A DNA stretch of 57,976 nucleotides, taken from contig JAIKWZ010000057.1 of NCBI GenBank assembly GCA_024684375.1, forward strand, positions 1 to 57,976, read 5' to 3'. Position 1 is the first letter of the stretch. Each line of letters starts with the position of its first letter. This DNA is from Clostridiales bacterium (GTDB taxonomy: Bacteria > Bacillota > Clostridia > Christensenellales > Aristaeellaceae). The notes under the pieces were generated by a model, which was given only the letters and a program-made list of their open reading frames with translations, had not been told where the DNA came from and searched no databases. Shown piece by piece: positions 6,969-15,852 of this stretch. The position numbers and the translations under genes are program-made.

Positions 6969-9040
6969 AAAGTCTGGTTCGGATCTCGGTTCTCATAATA
7001 GCACTGATGCTGGTCGTATCCTGCTCGGCTTATGCTGACGCGCCTTTTGAATATGAGGAAGGCAACCGCTGGGGCTCAAGCGCCGACAGGATCGACAGAT
7101 ACCTGGATGAGGCGTTTGAAGCGTACCTTGCGGGGGATAATTCCGCGGCTTACGACTGCGTGAACAACGCTTATTTCAAGGTATACGAAGTCACGGGCTT
7201 TGAGCGCCAGACCATGACATATGTTTCCGGGCCGCGCAAAAACGCAGTGGAGCTTGAGTTCACCACCTGCAAGGCTGCGGTCAAAAAGACGGAGCTTGAT
7301 GAAACGACCAAAAGCGCAGTCAAAGGCGAGCTCAACAAGCTGAAGACCATGATCCGCGAGGACGCCAACAAACTGGCTCTGAAGGACGGCGAAGCGCAGA
7401 CCTCCATGACCTGGTGGCAGAACGGCGTTCAACTGAGCTATGACCCCTGGAGCCAGTACGGCGGAGAAGCCGAAGGTTCAAGGTATGCCAGCTGGACGGA
7501 AGCGTTTGAGGCGATAAACGACCTGATGACTACCGTAGACAAGGAGTATAGCGGCAAAACGTTTACGGACGCGGCCGAGACGCTCAACAACGCATATTTT
7601 TCCATTTATCTGTCCTCGGGCTTCGCGGGCAGGATATACGATGCTTTCGGCTATGATTCCTGGCGTTCTGTCGAGGACGGCTTTACGGCGCTGCACGACC
7701 TGATCAGCTCGGAAAAGCTTCAAAAGACGTCTTACGGCAACACCGAGCGCAAGCTCCTGAACGGACTCAAAAAGCGCGCTCAAAGGCTGGACGATATAAG
7801 CGCCGTGGAAGCCGCGGAGGCCGGCAAGAGCTACGACAACTGGTCCGATGCGGCTGACGGCATCGCCCGCATGAGCGGGATCGCTCTTAACGCGGTCTCT
7901 TCCAATGATGTGGACAAACTGCTTTCCAGAAGCCTGAACGCGGCATACCGGAATATCTGGCTGGATGCCGGCGTAAGGGACAGGGTGAGCGCGGACGTTG
8001 GCGCCGGAAGCGCGGAAAAAGTTGACTCCGCGTTTGAAGAAGCGTTAAAGCTTGCCGTGCCGGCCGATGACGGCAGTATCGATCTCACTGCGGTAAAAGA
8101 GCCGCTTTCCGGGACGCTGGCAGGCATAAATACTGACGTTAAAGCGCTGACAGAGCAGCTGAAACAGGTTGACGACGCGGCGCAGGAGAAGAACGCGAAC
8201 TGGCTGACCGCGCTGGGTTCTTTCGGAATAATCGTACGTGAAGGCCTTGAAGCCATCCTGGTGATCGCCGCGATCATCGCTTATCTGGTAAAGAGCGGCA
8301 ACGGAAAGGCGCTGAAGCAGGTATATATCGGCGCGATAGCCGGTATAGTCGCAAGCTTTATCGCCGCTGCGGCGCTGTATTTCCTGAAAAAAGCCTTCTC
8401 ACAGGCCGGCATGGCGCAGGAGATAATCGAAGGCGTGACCGCGCTGATAGCCGTGTGCGTGCTGTTCTACGTGAGCAACTGGATGATCTCCAAGAGCGAG
8501 GCCGCCGCCTGGACGGGCTACATCCATGACAAGGTACGCTCCGGCGTGGAAAAGCGTTCCGCCTTTACGCTGGCGTTTACCGCTTTCCTGTCAGTGTTCC
8601 GCGAAGGCGCGGAAGTCGTGCTGTTCTACCAGCCGATGATGAGCGGCGAGGAGGGCAGCGTGGGCATGGTGCTGGCGGGATTCGCGGTGGGCTGCGTGGT
8701 GCTGGTAGGTGTGTATCTGGCCATCACCAAACTCAGCATCAAGCTGCCGATCAAGCTGTTCTTTACCGCAACTTCCATACTCATGGCGGTCATGTGCGTG
8801 GCCTTCCTGGGCAGCGGCATCAAGGAACTCAGCGAGGGCGGGCTGTTCGAATGCACGCTCAGGGTGACCGGCATACCGGAGAACGACGTGGTCCAGGTGC
8901 TGGGCATATATCCGTTCCTTGAGACGCTCGCGCCTCAGCTGATACTGGCGGTCATACTGCTCATAACCTTCATGATAGCGCATTACCGCCAGAAGATCGC
9001 CGTGCTCAAAAAGCAGATCGGCCCCGCGGAGGCCAAATAA
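6965..9040 (+). CDS. FTR1-family iron permease with large extracytoplasmic domain
   Basis: 691 residues. The C-terminal 280 residues form the polytopic FTR1/EfeU permease, with two REXXE iron-binding motifs: REGLE at 425-429 and REGAE at 546-550. The N-terminal 400 residues are exported. The signal region ends LVVSC, a possible lipobox at Cys20, or alternatively is cut after AYA. They contain three imperfect repeats marked by CVNNAYFKVY, TLNNAYFSIY and SLNAAYRNIW. FTR1 proteins import iron, often with an extracytoplasmic oxidase or reductase. The next genes encode P19 and DUF2318 proteins, as in the Campylobacter p19 locus. Translation is coupled to the regulator. Confidence 0.93.
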   Translation: MKSLVRISVLIIALMLVVSCSAYADAPFEYEEGNRWGSSADRIDRYLDEAFEAYLAGDNSAAYDCVNNAYFKVYEVTGFERQTMTYVSGPRKNAVELEFTTCKAAVKKTELDETTKSAVKGELNKLKTMIREDANKLALKDGEAQTSMTWWQNGVQLSYDPWSQYGGEAEGSRYASWTEAFEAINDLMTTVDKEYSGKTFTDAAETLNNAYFSIYLSSGFAGRIYDAFGYDSWRSVEDGFTALHDLISSEKLQKTSYGNTERKLLNGLKKRAQRLDDISAVEAAEAGKSYDNWSDAADGIARMSGIALNAVSSNDVDKLLSRSLNAAYRNIWLDAGVRDRVSADVGAGSAEKVDSAFEEALKLAVPADDGSIDLTAVKEPLSGTLAGINTDVKALTEQLKQVDDAAQEKNANWLTALGSFGIIVREGLEAILVIAAIIAYLVKSGNGKALKQVYIGAIAGIVASFIAAAALYFLKKAFSQAGMAQEIIEGVTALIAVCVLFYVSNWMISKSEAAAWTGYIHDKVRSGVEKRSAFTLAFTAFLSVFREGAEVVLFYQPMMSGEEGSVGMVLAGFAVGCVVLVGVYLAITKLSIKLPIKLFFTATSILMAVMCVAFLGSGIKELSEGGLFECTLRVTGIPENDVVQVLGIYPFLETLAPQLILAVILLITFMIAHYRQKIAVLKKQIGPAEAK

Positions 9041-9150
9041 AAAAGCTGTCACCGGCGGTGCTCACAACCCCGCTTTGTCCGCCGCCTGATGATAAATATG
9101 CCGAGTGGTTTTCGGTACTCCCCATTGAAAAAGAAAAAGGAGGAAATCCC

Positions 9151-9705
9151 ATGAAAAAGTTCTTAGCCCTCATTATGTGCCTGGTAATGGCCTTCGCAGT
9201 CGCGGCTTTCGCCGAGGACGAAATCGGTTTTGAAGAATTCCCAATCGGCGAAGAGCAGGATGTCGGACCCGACAGCATCATCCACATCGCCGCTGTTTAC
9301 TTCCAGCCCGTTGTTATGGAGCCCGCCGCTTCCGCCGGCCTGAGCGTCGAGGAAGCCAACATCCACATCGAAGCTGACATTTCCGCCAACGAGAACAAGC
9401 TCGGCTACGGCGTAGGCGACTGGATCCCCTACCTGACCATCGACTACAAAGTGGTCGACGGCGAAGGCAACGTGATGGCTGAAGGTACCTTCATGCCCAT
9501 GGCCGCTTCTGACGGCCCTCACTATGGCGCCAACATCAAGCTGGACAAGGACGGCCTGTACAGCCTGGCCCTCACTATCCACAGCCCCGCTGAGAACGGC
9601 TACCTGCTGCATGTCGACGCCGAGACCGGCGTTGAAGGCCGCTTCTGGGAGAGCCCCATCGAAGTCACCTTCGAAGGCTGGGAGTATTTCGTACAGGAGT
9701 GGTAA
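9151..9705 (+). CDS. P19/Tp34 family extracytoplasmic iron-binding protein
   Basis: 184 residues from ATG 9151, with AAGGAGG 8 nt upstream. The signal peptide MKKFLALIMCLVMAFAVAAFA-E has no lipobox. The mature protein matches the Tp34/P19 (FetP) family as I know it: VYFQPVVMEP near the N-terminus, an IHIEADI strand, then YGVGDWIPYLTIDYKV, GTFMPMAASDGPHYGANIKL and LHVDAETGV. The conserved Met and His residues that bind copper and iron in this family are present (Met in VVMEP, His in IHIEAD, Met in FMPM, His in GPHYG). It likely delivers or processes iron for FTR1. Confidence 0.9.
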   Translation: MKKFLALIMCLVMAFAVAAFAEDEIGFEEFPIGEEQDVGPDSIIHIAAVYFQPVVMEPAASAGLSVEEANIHIEADISANENKLGYGVGDWIPYLTIDYKVVDGEGNVMAEGTFMPMAASDGPHYGANIKLDKDGLYSLALTIHSPAENGYLLHVDAETGVEGRFWESPIEVTFEGWEYFVQEW

Positions 9706-9717
9706 ACTGAAGCCTGT

Positions 9718-9750
9718 CCTGCGCGGGCCGAAATACACGGCCCGCGCGGG
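9718..9750. terminator. GC-rich stem-loop after the P19-like gene
   Basis: CCTGCGCGGGCCG and CGGCCCGCGCGGG form a 13-bp stem (one mismatch) around AAATACA, with no U-run after it. It more likely protects the upstream mRNA or attenuates read-through than fully terminates, since the rest of the operon follows in the same direction. Confidence 0.5.
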
Positions 9751-9937
9751 AAGCACTGTTTATACCATTATCTCATTTAGCTGCTTGCCGGCGCGCGTTC
9801 CGCGGGGGAACCGTGTTCCGGCATTTATGCTGAAGGAAGACGATAAGTTATCCCCACGTAATTCCGTTCTGGACACCAGGACAGCTGCCTGCGCCTGACC
9901 GCTGCTTCCATTATCATCGAATGCGGAGGAATCTGCC

Positions 9938-11344
9938 GTGCTGCATTACATATATGAGGTCACTTTCAATCTGTTCATAACTGTGACCGCCATTACACTG
10001 TTTTTTGCGCTGTGCAAAACGCTGTTGGGAAAGACGGGTTTTTATATCCAGCTGGGGGGCGTGCTTGCAGGCCTGGTCGCGGCTTCTTACAGAGCTGTGA
10101 GGCACGCGTTCATGTCCACATTCGACGTGGAAATAAACCTGTATACTTTCTATGTCGGTTTTATTGCCATGGCGTTCATGCTGATAGCTTTGACAGTGTT
10201 TTGCAGAAAACGCGCGCCTGTCTGGGGCAAAACCGTCATAGCGTGCTTAAGCGCGGCAGTGAGCGCGGACCTGCTGTTTTATAAGGCCTGGAAAGTGATC
10301 TGGGCGCCCGCCGAATTCGAGACTGCAGGCGAAGGGATAATTTCCGCCGATTTCATGCTCAGACTGGCCGGCTGGGCGCTGACACTGATACTGTTTACTG
10401 TTTATATACGTTTCCTGTACCGCTGCCTCATGAAGCTGAGCACAGACGCGGCGCTCTGGACCGGCGCGAACGGCGATCCGATCCGCGACGATTCTCACCT
10501 GATACTGGGATGTACAGGCGGGCTTGCGCTCGTTACGGTAATAATCAATTTTGGAGGACAGATACTGCGCGCCTGGCGGCAAAAGAGCTCCCTGCGGGTG
10601 ACAGATCCCGAAACAGGGCGGCGCGTGCAGACTGTTCTGTACAAATTCAGACCCGGCTGGTTCACCGTGCCGGAAGCCGGTTCCGCTTATGACAGCTGGG
10701 AACGCGACTTCGCAATGAATGTGGGCAACAATGCCAGGCAGTTCATGCTTTTGATAGGCATCATCGTGCTTATCCCGCTGGCGGTGCTGTTCATAAAGAG
10801 TCTTTTAAAGCGCGGCAGATACTCAAATCCCGCCCAGCATCGCCGGCTCAAAGCCAATCGCCGCCACAACCGCCGCTGGGTCGGGGTAGTAGCGGTATGC
10901 ATGGCGATCGTACTGTTCAACCTGACCACGGTCTACGCTCTGGACAATAAAAAGGAAGCCGAACCGGAACCGGAAAGCTATCAGATCAGTGCTGATGGTT
11001 CTCAGGTATTGATACCCATCGAGCAGGTGAACGATTACAACCTGCACACCTTCAGTATCAAGACGAAGAACAGCGTGGAAGTGCGCTGGCTGGTGGTGCG
11101 CAAACCGGGTTCGGGCGCTTACGGTGTGGGATTGAACGCCTGCGACGTATGCGGCCCCGCGGGTTATATCCAGCGGGGAGATACCGTGGTATGCGTAAAG
11201 TGCGATGTGGTGATGAATACCAATACCATCGGTCTGCCGGGAGGCTGCAATCCGGTGCCGCTGGCTTTTAAGGTGGATGAAGGCAGCATCGTCATACAGA
11301 TGGACGACCTGATCGCCGCCGAATCCAGGTTCAAAAACAGGTAA
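9938..11344 (+). CDS. DUF2318 (Fe-S-membrane type) protein
   Basis: 468 residues from GTG 9938, with CGGAGGA 7 nt upstream. Multiple N-terminal membrane helices occupy roughly residues 5-170, and further helices lie near 190, 265 and 320. The C-terminal extracytoplasmic domain (about 350-465) has the DUF2318 signature NACDVCGPAGYIQRGDTVVC, followed by VKCDVVMN and then IGLPGGCNPVPL. Two CxxC pairs plus a GGC cysteine suggest metal or Fe-S binding. DUF2318 proteins accompany FTR1 and P19 in iron-uptake operons. The biochemical role is not established; an electron-transfer or iron-handling partner is a fair inference. Confidence 0.88.
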   Translation: MLHYIYEVTFNLFITVTAITLFFALCKTLLGKTGFYIQLGGVLAGLVAASYRAVRHAFMSTFDVEINLYTFYVGFIAMAFMLIALTVFCRKRAPVWGKTVIACLSAAVSADLLFYKAWKVIWAPAEFETAGEGIISADFMLRLAGWALTLILFTVYIRFLYRCLMKLSTDAALWTGANGDPIRDDSHLILGCTGGLALVTVIINFGGQILRAWRQKSSLRVTDPETGRRVQTVLYKFRPGWFTVPEAGSAYDSWERDFAMNVGNNARQFMLLIGIIVLIPLAVLFIKSLLKRGRYSNPAQHRRLKANRRHNRRWVGVVAVCMAIVLFNLTTVYALDNKKEAEPEPESYQISADGSQVLIPIEQVNDYNLHTFSIKTKNSVEVRWLVVRKPGSGAYGVGLNACDVCGPAGYIQRGDTVVCVKCDVVMNTNTIGLPGGCNPVPLAFKVDEGSIVIQMDDLIAAESRFKNR

Positions 11345-11357
11345 GGAGGGGATACGC

Positions 11358-12662
11358 TTGCTGCTTCGAATGATAAAAGGCGCGCTGTTAAGGCAGAAGA
11401 GCAAAATGCTGCTCATCGCGCTCACAATAGCGCTGGGAGCGTCCCTTTCCACATCAATGATCAATGTCATGCTGGATGTGCGGGACAAAGTGCAGGAGGA
11501 AATGAAAGCCTTCGGCGCAAACATCGTGGTCAAGCCTAACGACTCCACATTGCTCAGCGATATGTATTCCATAGAGGATGAGGGCGGCACCGCGCTCAAA
11601 CAGAGCTGGCTCAAAGAAAACGAGCTGGGCAAGATAAAGGAGATATTCTGGACGTTCCAGATCAGAAATTTCGCGCCCTTCCTGAATGGGATCGCTGAAC
11701 TTGAGGATGGGCGTACAGTCCAGACGGTCGGCACCTGGTTCAATCATCATCTTTCCCTGGCTACCGGCGAGGAACTGGACGCCGGCGTTAAGGACTTAAG
11801 GTCCTGGTGGGACATCAGCCAGGGCGAATGGATAGACGAAAGTGAGCCGGACGCACAGACGCAGGTCATGTTAGGTACGCAGCTTGCCGCGGATCTGGGC
11901 CTGAAAGCGGGCGATACGCTTACGCTCAAAGGCAAGGGAACCTCTCAGACCGTCAACGTGCGCGCGATATTCGACAGCGGGGAGGACGCGGACAGTCAGA
12001 TATGGATGCCCCTGGACCTGGCACAGAAGCTCAGCGGTCTTGAAGGCTGCGTAGGCACGGTCGAGGTGAGCGCGATCACCGAACCGGACAACGAACTGTC
12101 GCTGCGGGCGGCGCGCAACCCCGGCGGTCTGAGCGCGAAGGAATGGGATCAGTGGTACTGTACCGCGTATGTCAGCGCCATCTGCTATCAGATAACCGAA
12201 GTCATGAGCAATTCCACAGCCAGCGCCGTGAGGCAGGTAGCCGAAGGCGAGGGCGCGATACTGGAAAAGACCGAGCTGCTCATGATCATGATAACCGCGC
12301 TGTCGCTGGTAGGTGTGGCGCTTGGCATAAGCAACCTGGTGACCGCCAGCGTAATGGAGCGCGCGCAGGAGATAGGCCTGCTGAAAGCCATCGGCGCAAA
12401 GGACAAGGCGATCACAGGCGTGATAATGGCGGAAATACTGATCACCGCGCTGCTGGGCATGATCGTTGGTTATTTCATGGGGCTGGGCTTCGCGGGATTC
12501 ATAGGGCGCCGGGTGTTCGGGGCCTCGATAGACATAAAGCCAATAGTCATACCCATCGTAGCGGCAGCGATCAGTCTGGTCACGGTGGCCGGCAGCCTGC
12601 CTGCCATACGCATGATACTCAGAACTGACCCCGCCGTAGTGCTGCACGGCAGCAAGGCTTAG
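11358..12662 (+). CDS. FtsX/MacB-type ABC permease (iron cluster)
   Basis: 434 residues from TTG 11358, with AAGGAGGGG 8 nt upstream. Topology is of FtsX/MacB type: one N-terminal helix (LLIALTIALGASLSTSMI), a large extracytoplasmic domain (about 45-295), then three C-terminal helices with the typical MERAQEIGLLKAIGAKD motif before the second. It ends with a conserved RTDPAVVLHG tail. It pairs with the next permease and the downstream ATPase, matching the two FtsX-like permeases and ATPase of the Campylobacter p19 operon. Confidence 0.88.
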   Translation: MLLRMIKGALLRQKSKMLLIALTIALGASLSTSMINVMLDVRDKVQEEMKAFGANIVVKPNDSTLLSDMYSIEDEGGTALKQSWLKENELGKIKEIFWTFQIRNFAPFLNGIAELEDGRTVQTVGTWFNHHLSLATGEELDAGVKDLRSWWDISQGEWIDESEPDAQTQVMLGTQLAADLGLKAGDTLTLKGKGTSQTVNVRAIFDSGEDADSQIWMPLDLAQKLSGLEGCVGTVEVSAITEPDNELSLRAARNPGGLSAKEWDQWYCTAYVSAICYQITEVMSNSTASAVRQVAEGEGAILEKTELLMIMITALSLVGVALGISNLVTASVMERAQEIGLLKAIGAKDKAITGVIMAEILITALLGMIVGYFMGLGFAGFIGRRVFGASIDIKPIVIPIVAAAISLVTVAGSLPAIRMILRTDPAVVLHGSKA

Positions 12663-12677
12663 AAGGGAGGCAGAGTC

Positions 12678-14225
12678 ATGTCGAAACGCAGGATGTTCTT
12701 CAAAATGATAACTGCCTCGCTTCTCAGGCGCAGGAGCCGCATGCTGATAGCGCTTCTGTCCATTGCCGTAGGCGCGACTATATTGGCCGGACTTGTGACC
12801 GTATACGTGGATGTGCCGCGCCAGATGGCGGCGTCGTTCCGCTCCTATGGCGCGAATATGCTGTTGATGCCGGGCGAGACCGCGGACCTTGATCGGCAGA
12901 GCACAGACGCGGCGCTTTCCGTGATAAGCGAGGAAAAACTTCTGGGCGCCACGCCGTACCGATATATTTATACCGAGTTCATGGGCAACCAGACGGGGGA
13001 AGGAAAGTACTCGACCCAGCTCAAATTCATGACTGCGGGCACCGCGTTCGATGAGGTGCAGAAGACGAGCCCGTATTTCGCGGTAGAGGGCAGATATCCC
13101 GAAGCACAGCGTGAGGCGCTGGTGGGCAAGAACGTGGCCAATACCATAGGCGTAAAACTGGGCGGCAACGTGCGCATAGCATACGACAGGGTGAAGACCG
13201 TGAACGTCGGCGAAACGCAGACAGAACTGCAGGGCAGCGCTCCTGGCTACTATGACGCCGAGGTGAGCGTGACCGTGATACTGGATCCGGACGGCACCAT
13301 AAAGGCTGTGGCCATGGACCTGAGCCGCCAGACGCCTTTCCGTGTGGCGGGAATGACCACAGACAGCTTTACGGACACGTATGGAGTCACCCACGCCGAA
13401 AGCTTCACCGATCAGTTTAAGGGCAAGCAGCTGCCGCTCATACTGAGCCAGAGCGAGAATGACCCGGATGATTACATAGACGCGGTGAGCGGTGCGACTG
13501 CCAGTTCGAAGGCCGTGGTGGACGCGGTCAACGCGGCGGCTGAAGTCGGGGTGAATACCGATACGCAGCAGATAACCGATACAGAGCGAGTCACCATGAG
13601 CTTCACCGTGGTGGGCTTACTTGAGACCGGCGGCGAAGAGGAGGATTACATCTACATCTCTCAGAGAGATATGGAGGACCTGACCGGAGAAAAAGACAGA
13701 TTCGACGTGGTGGAACTGAGCGTGAGCGGCAGCAGCGAAGAACTCAGCGCCTATGCCGGGGAGATCAGCGATAAAGCGGGCATAGAAGCCCGGCTGGTCA
13801 AGCGCGTGACGAAATCCGAAGCCAGCGTGCTGGGCAAACTGCAGGGACTGGTGTTCCTGGTCACTCTGGTGGTGCTGGTACTTACCATGATAAGCGTATC
13901 CACCACAATGACCGCGGTGGTAAGTGAAAGGCGCAAGGAGATAGGTTTACGGAAAGCCCTGGGCGCTTCCGATAACTCCATCAGGGTGGAATTCCTGGGA
14001 GAAGGCTTGTTCCTGGGACTGCTGGGCGGCGTGATAGGCGCGGTCTTGGGCTATGTGTTCGCGCTGGTGGTGAGCCGCGAAGTATTTGGTTCCGATCTGC
14101 AGTTCAATATCCTGCTGGTGCCCGCGACCATAATCGTTTCCATGCTGGTCTCGGCGCTCAGCTGCCTGATCCCCGTAAAGAGAGCGGTCGCTATCGATCC
14201 CGCGCTGGTACTGAAAGGAGAATGA
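12678..14225 (+). CDS. FtsX-type ABC permease with an inserted FMN-binding domain
   Basis: 515 residues, preceded by AAGGGAGG. The ends are those of an FtsX/MacB permease: helix near 20-42, three C-terminal helices, ERRKEIGLRKALGASD, and a DPALVLKG tail. Inside the extracytoplasmic loop, about residues 186-287, lies a segment typical of FMN_bind domains (NqrC/RnfG): YYDAEVSVTVILDPDGTIKA, later IDAVSGATASS, then KAVVDAVNAA. DAVSGAT fits the ApbE flavinylation motif Dxx(S/T)GAT, making Thr274 the expected FMN attachment site. A covalent flavin in an ABC permease of an iron operon would couple transport to extracytoplasmic reduction; this is inference. No apbE gene lies in the window. Confidence 0.85.
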   Translation: MSKRRMFFKMITASLLRRRSRMLIALLSIAVGATILAGLVTVYVDVPRQMAASFRSYGANMLLMPGETADLDRQSTDAALSVISEEKLLGATPYRYIYTEFMGNQTGEGKYSTQLKFMTAGTAFDEVQKTSPYFAVEGRYPEAQREALVGKNVANTIGVKLGGNVRIAYDRVKTVNVGETQTELQGSAPGYYDAEVSVTVILDPDGTIKAVAMDLSRQTPFRVAGMTTDSFTDTYGVTHAESFTDQFKGKQLPLILSQSENDPDDYIDAVSGATASSKAVVDAVNAAAEVGVNTDTQQITDTERVTMSFTVVGLLETGGEEEDYIYISQRDMEDLTGEKDRFDVVELSVSGSSEELSAYAGEISDKAGIEARLVKRVTKSEASVLGKLQGLVFLVTLVVLVLTMISVSTTMTAVVSERRKEIGLRKALGASDNSIRVEFLGEGLFLGLLGGVIGAVLGYVFALVVSREVFGSDLQFNILLVPATIIVSMLVSALSCLIPVKRAVAIDPALVLKGE

Positions 14226-14227
14226 CC

Positions 14228-14902
14228 ATGAGTCTGCTTGAAATCAAAAACGTGTCCAAGATATACGGCGAGCTCAAAGCGCTGGACGATGTGAGCCTGT
14301 CCGTGGAGAAGGGCGAGTGGGTCGCCATAATGGGGCCTTCAGGTTCCGGAAAATCCACCATGATGAACATAATCGGCTGCATGGACAAGCCCTCCAAGGG
14401 TCAGGTGCTGCTGGACGGCGTGGATATTTCAAAAGAGTCCGGCAAAAAGCTCACGGAGATCCGAAGGGACAAGATCGGCCTGATCTTCCAGCAGTTCCAC
14501 ATGGTCAGTTACCTGACTGCCGTAGAAAACGTGATGGTGAGCCAGTATTACCACTCCATGCCCGACGAGAAAGAAGCCCTTGAGGCGCTGGACAGAGTCG
14601 GCCTCAAACAGCGCGCCCGGCATTTGCCCAGCCAGCTTTCCGGCGGTGAGCAGCAGCGGGTGTGCGTGGCACGCGCGCTCATAAACCATCCGGAGCTGAT
14701 ACTGGCCGACGAACCCACGGGCAACCTGGATGAGGCCAACGAAAACATAGTGCTGGATCTGTTCAAACAGCTGCACCGGGAAGGCACCACGCTTATAGTG
14801 GTCACTCACGACCCGGAAGTGGGCGAAGCTGCCCAGCGGATGATAGTGCTGGAGCACGGCAGGGTGGCCAAAGAAGTCGTCAATCAGAACTTCGAGGCGT
14901 AA
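14228..14902 (+). CDS. ABC transporter ATPase (MacB/LolD type, iron cluster)
   Basis: 224 residues. I chose ATG 14228 because AAAGGAGA (14214-14221) is well spaced for it. ATG 14222, which overlaps the permease stop, directly abuts the ribosome binding site. Walker [11 protein letters not shown]-loop FQQFHMV, signature [15 protein letters not shown], Walker [13 protein letters not shown] and switch His VVTHD are all intact. It should energise the two FtsX-type permeases just upstream. Confidence 0.92.
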   Translation: MSLLEIKNVSKIYGELKALDDVSLSVEKGEWVAIMGPSGSGKSTMMNIIGCMDKPSKGQVLLDGVDISKESGKKLTEIRRDKIGLIFQQFHMVSYLTAVENVMVSQYYHSMPDEKEALEALDRVGLKQRARHLPSQLSGGEQQRVCVARALINHPELILADEPTGNLDEANENIVLDLFKQLHREGTTLIVVTHDPEVGEAAQRMIVLEHGRVAKEVVNQNFEA

Positions 14903-14939
14903 AAAGGACAGAAATCGAACATGAAAGGAGCTGACAGAA

Positions 14940-15422
14940 ATGAAAAAACTGTTTGCCGTCATACTTAGCGCGCTGTTCGCGCTGCACTGCGCCGCATTCG
15001 CGGAAGTAGACGTGGACGCCGTATCGTCCGCCTCCACAGTCTATTACTTCGACGGGATCAGCGGAGACGAGCTCATGGACGCGGTCAACAGCTATACCGG
15101 ATTTTATGCCATAGCTTCCGTGAACGCTGACGGCACGCCCAATATCGCGTTTTTCGTGTACGGTATGGTGAAGCTTAATGATACCTATTACGTTCAGTTA
15201 GGCCTAAGTCCCAACCAGACCACGCTCAACATAGACAACGGCTCGGAACTAATGGCCATGTACGGAATGAACCCGGATAAGTTCCCATATGCTTCCGTCG
15301 GGGCGAGGATGTATCTGAGCAGGGTCGAAGACGAGGAAACGCTGGCCGGCCTTTCCGCGTTTTCTCCCGCGGGCTTCACGCCGCTGTACTATGAAGTGAT
15401 TGAGACCGTGCCGATGGGATAG
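14940..15422 (+). CDS. Secreted pyridoxamine-5'-phosphate-oxidase-like split-barrel protein
   Basis: 160 residues with AAAGGAG 9 nt before the ATG. The signal peptide is MKKLFAVILSALFALHCAAFA-E. The mature part resembles the PNPOx-like flavin-binding split barrel: FYAIASVNADGTPNIAFFVY, then KLNDTYYVQLGLSPNQTTLN, and a late PASVGAR-like strand (YASVGARMYLS). Such proteins usually bind FMN or F420 in the cytoplasm, so an exported one is unusual. Next to an FMN-domain permease it could be a partner in extracytoplasmic flavin chemistry, by inference. Family assignment is by pattern only. Confidence 0.65.
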   Translation: MKKLFAVILSALFALHCAAFAEVDVDAVSSASTVYYFDGISGDELMDAVNSYTGFYAIASVNADGTPNIAFFVYGMVKLNDTYYVQLGLSPNQTTLNIDNGSELMAMYGMNPDKFPYASVGARMYLSRVEDEETLAGLSAFSPAGFTPLYYEVIETVPMG

Positions 15423-15477
15423 ACGAAGGTTCATTGCCATAAGACCGATCGGACATATCTTTCAGAAGGATCAAGGT

Positions 15478-15852
15478 ATGAAGAAAAGAAATATTGTGTT
15501 TGGCCTGATTATCGGACTGATGTGCATAGTGCTGGCACTGGGCGTACAGACATTTGCCAAACCCTGCGTCCACGATAGAAAACTTATGACATTGCTCACC
15601 GTCGAGGGCGGCGCGGTGGCCGTGCTGGCAGGCATCGGCATGATCAGGCCCGGCCTCAAATCCCCGTTCCTTGCGGCAATAGGGGGTATACTGGCGATCC
15701 TGACGCCGGGTACGCTTATGAAGATCTGCGCAGACGAGATGATGCGCTGTCAGGTCTATACAAGACCCACTGCCGTCGTCACCGGAGCGTTGATCGTCGC
15801 CCTGTCGCTGGTATGGTTTGGACTTGAGCTGAAACACAGGGAGCATACATGA
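15478..15852 (+). CDS. DUF4418 family membrane protein
   Basis: 124 residues from ATG 15478 (AGAAGGA upstream). It has four predicted membrane helices: IVFGLIIGLMCIVLALGVQ, VEGGAVAVLAGIGMI, PFLAAIGGILAILTPG and VVTGALIVALSLVWFGL. Cysteines at KPCVHDRKLM, MKICADEMMRC match my memory of DUF4418, which usually sits beside FtsX-type permeases and ATPases. It overlaps the next permease start (ATGA), so it is translationally coupled. Function unknown; possibly an accessory subunit of the second transporter. Confidence 0.7.
   Translation: MKKRNIVFGLIIGLMCIVLALGVQTFAKPCVHDRKLMTLLTVEGGAVAVLAGIGMIRPGLKSPFLAAIGGILAILTPGTLMKICADEMMRCQVYTRPTAVVTGALIVALSLVWFGLELKHREHT

Noticed and set aside
11871..13394. 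507-codon minus-strand frame opposite the FtsX permeases
   Set aside because: Shadow frame, His/Arg/Tyr-rich with no domain; both permeases on the plus strand are well supported.
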